This document shows, piece after piece, positions 14,850-23,479 of a stretch of DNA of 64,000 nucleotides (positions are counted from its first letter, which is position 1; each line of letters starts with the position of its first letter). The notes beneath the pieces are model-generated. The model was given only the letters and a program-made list of their open reading frames with translations, ran no database searches and was not told where the DNA came from. Source of the DNA: a bacterium (GTDB taxonomy: Bacteria; Planctomycetota; UBA1135; UBA2386); the NCBI GenBank assembly GCA_024743115.1, contig JANSXC010000020.1, forward strand, positions 60,310 to 124,309, given 5' to 3'. A program made the position numbers and the translations under genes.

Positions 14850-16850
14850 CTACTTCTTGCGTGGCATGTCGAAGAACGTTGCGTCGATCTTCGGATCCAC
14901 GGTGGCTCGTTCGACCGCGATCTCTTCGAGCCGGGCCCCGAACTCCATCGCGACCCGGAACGGCAGAACGAGACCGTCGACGGTGCGGAAGTCGGAGCAG
15001 AACGTTCGCCGTGGCATCGGTTCGCGGGCCTGCGTCATGTCGACGATCGTCGAGTCGATTGCGACTTCGAGGAACGTTTCGGCGTGCAGGCGCCAGGTCT
15101 CTTTCGAACCGTCGGGAAACTTCAGGTCGAGATCGATCGTCGGTTGGCCGTCGACGTTGCCACGGCCGACGAGCGCGACCTCGATACCCTTCTTCGTGGC
15201 GTCGAGCAGCGCGGGCTCGAACATCGACTCGCGCTTCATCTGGCGATGATAGGCGGCGAACTTGACGCGCGCCGGTTCTGTGATTTCGAACAGATGGTAG
15301 CGCCACCACAACCCCTCGCCGTCGCGGCCGCGGGCATCCATCTTGCCGCCGATTGTGTATTCGAAGCGGTAGAGGTCTTCCCGTCGGCGCTGGAGGGTGA
15401 ACGGACCGCTCTCGCTGAAGCCGCGGAAGGTGCCCTTCATTGCGATCGTCGAGACTTCGCGCCACCGAGCAAGGCCGCCGCGAGCCGCGGTGTAGCGCTC
15501 GAGGATCACGGGCAGTGCAAGCTCCGCATCGGTCGCCGTCGGCGACTTCGTGTCGGGCTCCGAGGTGGTCACCGCGACGGGTGTGGCGGCGGGGGCCCCG
15601 ACGTCGTAGGCCACGATCTCCTCCAGGTTGCGGACGAACAGGCGCCCAGCGGCGAGGGTCGGTGAGGTCCAGCAGCGCCCGGCCGTGTCCTGCATCGCCT
15701 GCACGCGTCCGACTTCGCGGAAGCTCGCCGGATCGGCGGCGACCAGCGCGAGGATGCCCTGATCGCCGAGCACGAACAGCACGTTGTCGCAGGCGATCAG
15801 TGAGCCCTTGCCGAAGCCGCGCTGCGACCACGCGATCTCGCCGGTCTCGGCGTTCAGGCATCGGAGCGTGGAGTTGTCGAACCCGTACAGGTGACCGTTG
15901 ACGAGGACCGCGTTGTTGAAGTGGTTGCGGAAGCGCCGATTGACCCAAGCCCGCTCGGTAGTGAAGTCCTCGCCCGATCGCTTCACTCGGACCGCGACCG
16001 TGCCCTTCCCCATGTAGGCCGATGACGTCAGAACGAGATCGGGCGGCACGAAGTGCGCCATCGCGATGATGTCTCGGGCCGCTTCGTGCGTCCACAGCAC
16101 ATCGCCGTCGAGTGACAGCGCGGCCATCTTCGCTGGGCGGTTGAAGATCAACTGCGGGACGCCGTCGAGTTCGGCGAGCAGTGGCGTCGACTTGCTCGGG
16201 CTGCCGTCGAGGGCCGTCCAGACCACATCGCCCGTATCGCGTGCGAACGCGACGACCGCCTTGCCTTCGCCGGCGCCGACCTCGAGGACGGCCCGCTCGC
16301 CGGCCACGAGCACGGATGCCGAGAACCCGAAGCGCGGCTGCTCGATGCCGAACTCCTTCAGCAGCTCCTTGTGCCAGCGAACCTCGCCGGTCGCGGTCGC
16401 GATCGCCGCGAGATGCATCGTCGACGAAACCACGAAGACCGTGTCGCCGTCAACGGTCGGCGTGGCGCGCGGCCCATCGCCGAACTGATCGGCGAAGCGG
16501 GGTCCCAGCGGAACTCGCCAGATCGTCTCGCCGGTGTGCGCGTCGAGGCAGAACGCTTCCTCGAGCTCGGCGGGCGCTCCCATCGTGTAGAGCCGCTTGC
16601 CGACCGCGGCGACGGTGGAGAATCCAGAGCCGAACTTTCGTCGCCAGAGCTCGGGTGGGCCGTCGGGGCCCCAGGTTTTGGCGATCGGTTGTGGGGCGGC
16701 GATCCCGTCGCCGTGGCTGCCGCGGTATTGCGGCCAATCGGTCCGTGTGTCGGCGGCCTGGGCAACGAGGAAGTGGGCGAACGCGACGAAGCAAACCGCC
16801 GAGCCGGCGGCTCGCAGGGCATTCCTCACGACGATAGGGGGCGAGAGCAT
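14850..16850 (-). CDS. Exported PQQ-like beta-propeller fused to a LolA-like domain
   Basis: The 666-residue protein begins with a signal peptide, then WPQYRGSHGDGIA, a typical opening of planctomycete PQQ-propeller proteins. Blades of about 45-50 residues fill residues 35-430, for example LDAHTGETIWRVPLG, ATATGEVRWHKEL, RDTGDVVWTALDG and LNAETGEIAWSQRG. A linker leads to a C-terminal region (about 455-666) with EYTIGGKMDARGRDGEGLWWRY and LPFRVAMEFG, resembling LolA/LolB-like outer-membrane lipoprotein carrier folds. No dehydrogenase-type catalytic residues are apparent, so the propeller is probably a scaffold. I chose ATG 16850; the frame extends to 16904, but the extra 18 residues have no signal-peptide character. 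Confidence 0.88.
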   Translation of the reverse strand: MLSPPIVVRNALRAAGSAVCFVAFAHFLVAQAADTRTDWPQYRGSHGDGIAAPQPIAKTWGPDGPPELWRRKFGSGFSTVAAVGKRLYTMGAPAELEEAFCLDAHTGETIWRVPLGPRFADQFGDGPRATPTVDGDTVFVVSSTMHLAAIATATGEVRWHKELLKEFGIEQPRFGFSASVLVAGERAVLEVGAGEGKAVVAFARDTGDVVWTALDGSPSKSTPLLAELDGVPQLIFNRPAKMAALSLDGDVLWTHEAARDIIAMAHFVPPDLVLTSSAYMGKGTVAVRVKRSGEDFTTERAWVNRRFRNHFNNAVLVNGHLYGFDNSTLRCLNAETGEIAWSQRGFGKGSLIACDNVLFVLGDQGILALVAADPASFREVGRVQAMQDTAGRCWTSPTLAAGRLFVRNLEEIVAYDVGAPAATPVAVTTSEPDTKSPTATDAELALPVILERYTAARGGLARWREVSTIAMKGTFRGFSESGPFTLQRRREDLYRFEYTIGGKMDARGRDGEGLWWRYHLFEITEPARVKFAAYHRQMKRESMFEPALLDATKKGIEVALVGRGNVDGQPTIDLDLKFPDGSKETWRLHAETFLEVAIDSTIVDMTQAREPMPRRTFCSDFRTVDGLVLPFRVAMEFGARLEEIAVERATVDPKIDATFFDMPRKK

Positions 16851-16933
16851 CAGCACGTTCGTTGATACGTGCTGGGCGTGGCGAACGCGAAGTGCGATTG
16901 CCACGCTGGCGTCGTGGGCTCTGTGCGAGTGCG

Positions 16934-17557
16934 TTACCAGAAGTAGGAGCGTGGTTCCTGTGGCTGTCCACGGACGGCCTCGAGCAGTCTGCCGGCGTCG
17001 CGATCGCCGTGGCTGCGCGCGAGCTTCTCCGCAAACTCGCGATCGGCCGGCGCGATCATCGCCAAAGTGTCACGGAGTGCCCGATGCACCCGCCAGTGCT
17101 GGTCCGAGTCCGCAAGTTCGGCGAGTGCGAAGGCGATGCTGCGGCGGAAGTCCTCGCCGGCTTCGAACCCCGCCTGAAGGAGCTGTGCCAGTGCCTCGGC
17201 GCGACTGCTCGGCGCTTCGATCCGGGGCACTGCGCCCAGAGACAGCTCGAGGAACAGCAGGGCGTCGTCCCGTTTCCCGGTTTCGAACAGAGCCCGGATG
17301 GGCCACGCGCTGGCGACGACCTGCTGGTAGGCGTCGTCGCAGTCGCCCGCCGCGTCCATGGCCGCCTTCGCGAAATCGAGGGCGTCGTCCGCCGGCGCAT
17401 AGCGGGCCACCCATCCCAGGGCCTGGCAACGGCAGAACGGATCCGTGATCCCGCGCGCGAGCGCGGCCGCGGCTTCAGGGTCGGTGCGCGCCAGTTCGGA
17501 TGCGCGATCCCGCGCCTCGGTGGGGGTGGTCACGGTGGAGAGCTTAGCCCGCTTCAC
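16934..17557 (-). CDS. Helical-repeat (alpha-solenoid) protein, unknown function
   Basis: This protein of up to 207 residues is nearly all helix and rich in Ala, Leu and Glu, with repeated patterns such as ALARGITDPFCRCQALGWVA, DALDFAKAAMDAAGDCDDAY and AEALAQLLQAGFEAGEDF, which fit TPR- or HEAT-like helical pairs. It has no signal peptide or membrane segment and is probably cytoplasmic. The listed start is a GTG at 17557; a second GTG at 17533 begins at VTTPTEARD and is equally possible. It lies 25 bases downstream of the truncated O-mannosyltransferase-like gene on the same strand. The role is unknown beyond likely protein binding. Confidence 0.7.
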   Translation of the reverse strand: MKRAKLSTVTTPTEARDRASELARTDPEAAAALARGITDPFCRCQALGWVARYAPADDALDFAKAAMDAAGDCDDAYQQVVASAWPIRALFETGKRDDALLFLELSLGAVPRIEAPSSRAEALAQLLQAGFEAGEDFRRSIAFALAELADSDQHWRVHRALRDTLAMIAPADREFAEKLARSHGDRDAGRLLEAVRGQPQEPRSYFW

Positions 17558-17582
17558 TCAACGGCGATTGATCCGGTCGAGA

Positions 17583-18791
17583 TCACTTCGATGTCGCCTC
17601 GAGCCGACGAAGTCCCCGGCGCGCGGCGGCGTTCTGTGGCTCGATCGTGAGCGCGTTCTCGAATGCTGCCCGCGCGGCGTCGATCCGACGGAACTCGCCG
17701 CTCGCTACGCCGAGGCCGACCCAGGCAGCAGGGTCGCGGGGATCGAGATCGACCGCCGTCCGAAACGCGTCGAGGACCTCGCTCGCGAGCGGATTGTCTG
17801 CCGCTCGGTCGGACGACCAGCGCAGCAGGCGACACCATGCCAACCCGAGTTGTGCGGTGGCGCGAGTTCGCTTGCGTTGCTCGCGCTCGTCGCCGGCATC
17901 GATTCCAGCCAGCGCCCGCCGATAGAGTCGTTCACAGCGTATCAACGCGAACGGGTCGCCATCGAAAGCGTCGCCCAGGCGGGCATCCGCCGCCATCGCC
18001 AGCACACCCGGCTCCTCCGGCAGGTAGGCGAGTGAATGGACCGCCAACGTGTCGTCGTCGTAGCGCAAAAACGCGCCACGGAACGATCCCATCGCCATTG
18101 CCCCGAGCAAAGCCCAACGCAGCCAGTACGTTCCCGGAATGGGCAGGCATCCGACGAGCACAGCGAACCCTGCCACCGACAGGTAGAGATAGCGGTCGGC
18201 GATCGGAAACAGGCCAATCGTCTCGTGGTGCAGCGCGACCGGCGCAATGGGTAGAAGCAGCAACGCGAGTCCGAACGGCCAGCGCGAGTTGGCCCGACGG
18301 GAGCCGACGGCTGCACACACCGCGATACCGAGAGCGAACATCAGACTCATCACGGCGGCGTCGATGGGCGGCGGGCTGCGCACGGGGAGCAGCGGGAACG
18401 GCCAGACCAGTAGCACCAACTGACCATGCAGGATCGCGCTGGCCCGCCCCGGGTCGAGGTCGCAGCGATTCTCTCCCAGGCCCGAAAGCACGATACCGAG
18501 TGGTTCGGACACCACCCAGGCGCGTGCCACGAGCCAGGTCGTGAACACGATCGTCAGCGCGACGAGGATTGGCGACCAACGAACCCGCGGGATGGCCCCC
18601 GCGGGCCCGGGTAGCCACGCTGCTGCCGAGAGCGCGAGTGGGATCGCGACGGCACCGGTTTCCTTGGCGAGAAGCGCGAGCAGGCAACAGGCAGCGACCG
18701 CTACGAGAGCCCAGCGGCTCCGCGAGTCGCCTGGGGGGCAAAGGCCGCACGGCTGAGCCCGTTGGTCGGACAGGGCGGCGCCATCGTGCAC
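17583..18791 (-). CDS. O-mannosyltransferase-like membrane protein with TPR tail, apparently N-terminally truncated
   Basis: The frame gives about 402 residues from a possible GTG at 18791: an LHPVH motif just before that start, several membrane segments (for example VAVAACCLLALLAKETGAVA, ILVALTIVFTTWLVARAW and WPFGLALLLLPIAPVALH), then FPIADRYLYLSVAGF and C-terminal TPRs (AWVGLGVASGEFRRIDAARA). This order is that of the TMTC/ArnT-like family with C-terminal TPRs. The 100 or more residues normally found before HPVH, including the acidic catalytic loop, are missing: the next gene's stop (18911) is only about 120 bases away. The frame continues upstream to 19178, but that part reads as the shadow of the SGNH gene. 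It may be inactive. Confidence 0.62.
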   Translation of the reverse strand: MHDGAALSDQRAQPCGLCPPGDSRSRWALVAVAACCLLALLAKETGAVAIPLALSAAAWLPGPAGAIPRVRWSPILVALTIVFTTWLVARAWVVSEPLGIVLSGLGENRCDLDPGRASAILHGQLVLLVWPFPLLPVRSPPPIDAAVMSLMFALGIAVCAAVGSRRANSRWPFGLALLLLPIAPVALHHETIGLFPIADRYLYLSVAGFAVLVGCLPIPGTYWLRWALLGAMAMGSFRGAFLRYDDDTLAVHSLAYLPEEPGVLAMAADARLGDAFDGDPFALIRCERLYRRALAGIDAGDEREQRKRTRATAQLGLAWCRLLRWSSDRAADNPLASEVLDAFRTAVDLDPRDPAAWVGLGVASGEFRRIDAARAAFENALTIEPQNAAARRGLRRLEATSK

Positions 18792-18910
18792 CGGATGCAA
18801 CTCTCGTGCCCGCCCCGATCGCCCCGAAACGCCGGGTTCCGGTCGGCGGTCGGCGGCGAACCGGCGGAGCGGGGTCGGAATCCCGTCGGTCTCTCGGTTG
18901 TCAGGTCGGG

Positions 18911-20050
18911 TCAGCGGGGCGCCGCGTGGGCGTCGGTTCCCAGGAACTCGCGAACCTGTGGATGCGTGCGCAGATGCGGGAACAGCACGTCGGCGAACAG
19001 TCGGTGGGTAATCGCGGAGCCGTGTGGGTCGGTGGCGCTGACCGACAGCACGGACCCGAGGTAGTGTTCGATGCCGTGCTCGCGCATGTAGCGTTCGACG
19101 CGTGGTCCGATGTCGATGACCGGGAACTCGAGTTCGCGACAGATCTCTCGCACGTAGTCTGGCGCACGAGTGTGACACGTCACGATCACGGGGATGCCAT
19201 GCGCGTTAGCGAGCCGCGCGATGCGGCGCATCGCGCGGCGATAGGCCGTGAGCCCGACCATGTCGCGATAGTGTGCCGGCGCGCGTTCGGGATCGTTCTC
19301 GTAGCGGAACAGGTCGCGGTGGCGTGGTGCGTTGACCAGGGGTCTGCGCGTGAGCCGATCGACACCCGTGCACGCGAGCGCGGCCCACTCGATCACGAAC
19401 GACTTCTCCAACGAGAAGTAGTCGTCGGGGTCGCGGATGAAGTTCGGCAGATCGAGGTCGTTGCCGCAGAAGTCGACGATGAGGAGGTCGGGATCGTAGG
19501 CGAGCCCTTTGCGTTCGAGAGTCTCGGCCTCCATGACCGTGTTGTAGCCCGGCACGCCGGTGTTGATCGTTTCGAACCGTCGGCCGGGGGCGATGCCGTT
19601 CAGCCGCTCGCGAACGAGGGCTAGGAAGTTCTCGTCGTTTCCGACGCCCTGGCCGAACATGCCCGAGTCACCGATCCCGAGGATACGAAACGTGTCGGCG
19701 GGCTTCTCGGTTGGGCAGTCCGGGCTGCGGAACCCGGCCGCGTTCGTCGTCGTGCGCGCGCCCTCGAAGACCACGTCGAGCCCGGGTCGCAGTTCGTAGA
19801 TCAATCGACGTTTGCTGCTCGGGCGGATGATGTGCACGAGTTGGGCGCGTTCGCCTTCGGGCACCGCGATTCCGACCTGTTGCCACGCAGCCACGGCGGC
19901 CTGGTCGGCGTGGTAGGCCGTGAATCGCAGCACGGCCTCGGCGATCGCGAGCGGGACGCCAGCTCCGATCATTACGAGTACGAAGCGAAACCAGAAGCGC
20001 TTGCGCTTGCTCAACGGACGGTGCGGCATCGGCGGATCCAGCCTTGCCAT
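18911..20050 (-). CDS. SGNH/GDSL-type hydrolase, membrane anchored
   Basis: The 379-residue protein has a basic N-terminus, one membrane segment (about 20-42) and an SGNH hydrolase domain. Block I is ILGIGDSGMFGQGV (nucleophile S129), a GND at 197-199 supplies block III, and SATDPHGSAI supplies the Asp341-x-His343 pair of block V. The fold covers esterases, lipases and O-acetyl or O-acyl modifying enzymes; the membrane anchor and the neighbouring O-mannosyltransferase-like gene suggest action on cell-surface glycans, which is inference. The ATG at 20050 is used; a second at 20029 (MPHRPLSK) is possible. There is a stretch of about 120 bases with no clear gene between this stop and the next gene downstream. 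Confidence 0.88.
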   Translation of the reverse strand: MARLDPPMPHRPLSKRKRFWFRFVLVMIGAGVPLAIAEAVLRFTAYHADQAAVAAWQQVGIAVPEGERAQLVHIIRPSSKRRLIYELRPGLDVVFEGARTTTNAAGFRSPDCPTEKPADTFRILGIGDSGMFGQGVGNDENFLALVRERLNGIAPGRRFETINTGVPGYNTVMEAETLERKGLAYDPDLLIVDFCGNDLDLPNFIRDPDDYFSLEKSFVIEWAALACTGVDRLTRRPLVNAPRHRDLFRYENDPERAPAHYRDMVGLTAYRRAMRRIARLANAHGIPVIVTCHTRAPDYVREICRELEFPVIDIGPRVERYMREHGIEHYLGSVLSVSATDPHGSAITHRLFADVLFPHLRTHPQVREFLGTDAHAAPR

Positions 20051-20112
20051 CGACGTTCGACGAGCGTGACCTTGAGGCCGTCACGCCGCGGCCGCGGCTG
20101 CTCACGGCCGGA

Positions 20113-22173
20113 TCACGGCTGGATCACGAGCTCCGCCGGGGGAGTCGCGGTGACTGCGCCACCGCTGTCGATTACAACGCCCGCGAACGACAGCCGCAGT
20201 CCTACGATCAACGGTGCCGCGACCGGCGGAATCTGGATCCCACCCGTAGCGCGCCCGGCTGCGTCGAGAGTGCCGAGGAAGCCCGGGAAGAACTGGTTGT
20301 TCACACCGCCCATCGCGATGGCGGTGAACACATCGCTCGTGACGGGTACGGGAGTTCCACCGACCGTCATACCCGGCACGGTGCCGCTGCCGCCGGCCAC
20401 GAGGAGGTAGAGGTCACCCGCGCGATCGCTGCCGCCTTCGACGGTGAGGGCGTGGCCGAAGCCACCGGTTGCGCTGACCTGCTCGAGGCGCGGCGTGAGA
20501 CCCACGGTCACGGGCGTGAGCGGCACGTCGAGGCGCGGCGCGAACGTCGGGTCGATCTGGACCGTGAGGTTCGCGTCGGTGAAGTCGGGCACGGCGTAGA
20601 AGTGCACGTTGCCGGGCTGGCGCTTGAGGTTGATGTTCTCGAGCGAGAGGCGCAGGCGATGGCCGGCGTCGAACAGATAGCCGACGTCGCCGAGTTCGAT
20701 GCGCAGGCGATGGCGTCCGGGTGCGACCTGGCGCAGTGCGCCCGCGCCGGAGGTCACGAAGCGTTCCTGGTTGCCGGGCGTGACGTCGTAGAGCGCCGCA
20801 GTGAGTTGGCAGTCGGTCACGTTCACGTGGATGTCGAGCTCGACGATGCTGCGTCCGAACAGCTCGGCTGGTGCCGGTAGCGGCGCGGTGTCGAACGAGG
20901 AGCGCACGAGCGGGATGCGCGGCAGCACGTCGACGGGCCGGGCGCGGTGCTGCATGAACTGCAGCATGCCGTAGCCCGCCTGCACGCGGTGTTGGATCGT
21001 CGGACCGGCTTCGATGCCGGCCGGCGGCGTCGCATCGAGCTGTTCACCCGTGCGCAGGTAGAAGCGGCGCGACGGTAGCACGGGCCACACGTCCGTCTGC
21101 CGATGTTGCCAATCGGTCGCAGGAGCGAGGTAGTCGCTGGGCACGGCCGGCAACACCGAGACCTCGGCGAACGGCTCGACGTCGACGCCGTTGGCTTCGT
21201 TCTTCAGGAATCGATCGAACCAGCGTTCCGTGAAGTCGCGCCGTACGGTGGTCGCACCCTGGTTGCCTGCCGAGGCGTGGCCGCCGGTGATCTGCACGTA
21301 GCGCGTCGGCAGGGTCGCGGGCAGCGTCGCCATCGCATCGGCATTGACGTTTACGAAGTGCTTGCTGTCGTCGTAGGCGTAGCTCACGAGCAGCGGAACC
21401 GCAGTCTGTTGCAGGAGTGGGAGGAGATCGGCCGTCGGATCCCCGGCCATCGTGGCGGCAAGCCCCGCGTAGTCGTGGGCGATCATCAGCGAGCTGAGCG
21501 GGCCGGTCGGGCCTTCGTTCTCGAACGCGGAGACCGCCCAGTCGGCCTTGATGAGTTCGCCGCGCCACAGGGTGTCGGACGGCGCGTCGAGGACCTGGAT
21601 ATCCGTGTGGATTGCCGAGATGACGGGCATGTGCGTGACGTTGCCCGGCAGCAACAGCGGCCGACCCGAGTAGGCGGCCGCCAGCAGCGCGTGTTTGCCG
21701 CCGCCCGACTTGCCCATGACCGCGAGGCGCGATTCGTCGAGTTTCGCGCCATACGCCGTCTCGGCGAAGTCGAAGATCTCCGCGAGGTCCGTCAGCCGTT
21801 CGGGGTCGATGCGACGGCCTGGGGGATTGAGGGTTCGTGTCGCACCGTTGTTGCCCGTGTCGTATGCCAACGTCAGATAACCGTTCCGCGTCAGGCGGTC
21901 GGCGATCGCCTGCACCCAGGCCCGTTTGCGACTGCCGCCGCCGCCGTGCACGACCATCGCGCACGGCCAGCCAGTAGCGGGCGCGGCGGCCACCGGATAG
22001 CGCACGTCCAGGAACGTGCGATAGCCGTCGGAGTACGTGATCGGCTGATCGGCATCGAGGTGCACCGGAAAGCCACCGGGCGGGACCGGGGGATCCTGCG
22101 CGGCGAGCTGGGTTGCGAAGAGCGGGGCCAGAAGGGCCGCGGCGAACGGGTGGGAGCGCGGGGGCTGGGGCAT
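20113..22173 (-). CDS. Secreted CocE/NonD-type alpha/beta hydrolase with extra C-terminal beta domain
   Basis: The 686-residue exported protein (signal peptide ending near TQLAAQD) has an alpha/beta-hydrolase domain: oxyanion region VVHGGGGSRKR, nucleophile elbow GKSGGGK with S156, and VPLLVSYAYDDSKHF carrying the probable Asp. Residues about 360-550 form the jelly-roll found after the catalytic domain in CocE/X-Pro dipeptidyl peptidase relatives (VELDIHVNVTDCQLTAALYDV, GHRLRLSLENINLKR). Beyond this family's usual end there is a further beta-rich tail of about 130 residues (LTPRLEQVSATGGFGHALTV ... ELVIQP) that resembles other tails in this window. Esterase or peptidase activity on an extracellular substrate is likely; the substrate is unknown. 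Confidence 0.88.
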   Translation of the reverse strand: MPQPPRSHPFAAALLAPLFATQLAAQDPPVPPGGFPVHLDADQPITYSDGYRTFLDVRYPVAAAPATGWPCAMVVHGGGGSRKRAWVQAIADRLTRNGYLTLAYDTGNNGATRTLNPPGRRIDPERLTDLAEIFDFAETAYGAKLDESRLAVMGKSGGGKHALLAAAYSGRPLLLPGNVTHMPVISAIHTDIQVLDAPSDTLWRGELIKADWAVSAFENEGPTGPLSSLMIAHDYAGLAATMAGDPTADLLPLLQQTAVPLLVSYAYDDSKHFVNVNADAMATLPATLPTRYVQITGGHASAGNQGATTVRRDFTERWFDRFLKNEANGVDVEPFAEVSVLPAVPSDYLAPATDWQHRQTDVWPVLPSRRFYLRTGEQLDATPPAGIEAGPTIQHRVQAGYGMLQFMQHRARPVDVLPRIPLVRSSFDTAPLPAPAELFGRSIVELDIHVNVTDCQLTAALYDVTPGNQERFVTSGAGALRQVAPGRHRLRIELGDVGYLFDAGHRLRLSLENINLKRQPGNVHFYAVPDFTDANLTVQIDPTFAPRLDVPLTPVTVGLTPRLEQVSATGGFGHALTVEGGSDRAGDLYLLVAGGSGTVPGMTVGGTPVPVTSDVFTAIAMGGVNNQFFPGFLGTLDAAGRATGGIQIPPVAAPLIVGLRLSFAGVVIDSGGAVTATPPAELVIQP

Positions 22174-22314
22174 GACGTGATCGATGAAAGGTCGGCGGTG
22201 CCGGCAGTTGGGCAGAGCCAGCGAGTCACGAACGCACGCCGAAATTGTCCGATCGGCCTTCTACGGGGACACTTCGTGGGGCGCGGACGGCCGACCCCAC
22301 GTCCGGATCCCCGT

Positions 22315-23379
22315 TCACTCGATTGCGAAATCGACCATCACGCCCTTGTGGTCGCTCGGCCATGGCAGCGTCGTGAGAGCAAAGCGATCCTTCGGTTTCA
22401 TCGTCACCACTTCGTCGCGGCAGTGGTAGCGCCGCGAGCCGACCACCCACGCCGCCTGTGGCCGGATACCCTGACCGTTGTGGTAGATGAAGTCGATGCG
22501 GTCGCGTTCGTCGGCCTTCGGCGTCCACGTCGTCGTTTTCTTGCCGAAAGCGACCGAAGGCCAGGTCGCGCCGGGATGCGTTAGCGGATCGGGATAGAGT
22601 TCGCGCCAGCAATCGCGGAAGCCGGCCTTGTGCAGCAGCACACTGTTGCGCCAATTGATCGCGACGCCGTTGTGGCCCCAGTGATCGCGGGTCGCCGCCG
22701 TCCAATCGAGGTGTGAGCACTCGTTGAAGTCGCCGGCCAGCACGACAGGGCACCGCGCCATCCGGTTCTGCTTCACGTACTTCAGGAACGCGCGCAGCGC
22801 ATCGTCGCGCGCCGACGCCTGGTCCATGCGATGCAGCTTCTTGACGTCGGTCACCGGATCCGGCTCGCCGTCCCCGTCCTCGTCGATCATCTCGAAGCTG
22901 TTGCCGTCGTAGCCGCGTGGCAGGTAGGTCGCGTAGTTCTTGTAGTCGAGGTGTGCCGAGCAGATGACCAGCGGCTCGGCGTCGATGCGCAGATGGAACG
23001 CCACGATCGAGCCGCGCGCGATCTGCCTACCGTCGACGATCAATTCGGCCTTGTCGATCGGCCAGCGGCTCAGGACGCCGACGTCGCCGCCGCCATAGCG
23101 GCCATGGAACGCCTCGCCCTTCTGTCGCAGCGCCGCGAGCAGGCGCTCATGAAGATCGGCGCCCTGGTAGTTGCGCACTTCGCTGAGCGCGACTACGTCG
23201 GCCTGCGATGCGACGATGACGTCGACGATCTTGTCGAAGCCGCCGTCGACCGACGTGCCCTCCTGCCAGATGTTGAACTGCATCACGCGCACTACGCCGT
23301 CTGGCTTCGTGGGCGCGGTTTCCTGTTCGACCGCGCCGGCCTGCAGACAGAGCGACCACACCAGGCTCGACAGCATCAT
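22315..23379 (-). CDS. Exported endonuclease/exonuclease/phosphatase-family protein
   Basis: From ATG 23379 (or 23376) the product is 354 residues with a signal peptide (SLVWSLCLQAGAVEQE). It has the EEP-fold landmarks: RVMQFNIWQEGT (Asn in strand 1), VVALSEVRNY (catalytic Glu), ICSAHLDYKNYA (His), VLAGDFNECSHLDW (Asp/Asn) and PSDHKGVMVDF (final Asp-His pair). This fold cleaves phosphodiesters in nucleic acids, sphingomyelin or inositol phosphates; with secretion, a nutrient-scavenging DNase, RNase or phosphodiesterase role is plausible. It diverges from the DUF1800 gene at 23480 over about 100 bases. The frame is open further upstream to 23547, but that would run into the divergent gene. Confidence 0.9.
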   Translation of the reverse strand: MMLSSLVWSLCLQAGAVEQETAPTKPDGVVRVMQFNIWQEGTSVDGGFDKIVDVIVASQADVVALSEVRNYQGADLHERLLAALRQKGEAFHGRYGGGDVGVLSRWPIDKAELIVDGRQIARGSIVAFHLRIDAEPLVICSAHLDYKNYATYLPRGYDGNSFEMIDEDGDGEPDPVTDVKKLHRMDQASARDDALRAFLKYVKQNRMARCPVVLAGDFNECSHLDWTAATRDHWGHNGVAINWRNSVLLHKAGFRDCWRELYPDPLTHPGATWPSVAFGKKTTTWTPKADERDRIDFIYHNGQGIRPQAAWVVGSRRYHCRDEVVTMKPKDRFALTTLPWPSDHKGVMVDFAIE

Positions 23380-23479
23380 GCAGTCGACGATCCGCCGGCT
23401 GGCGTTGCGCGTCAACCGACCTGAGAATTCCCCATTCCGCGAGAACCGTCGCGACGAGATTCGACACCAAGAGGGAACC

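Noticed and set aside
18911..19178. N-terminal extension of the O-mannosyltransferase-like gene to 19178
   Set aside because: It overlaps the SGNH hydrolase gene on the same strand in another frame and reads as Arg-rich shadow sequence.
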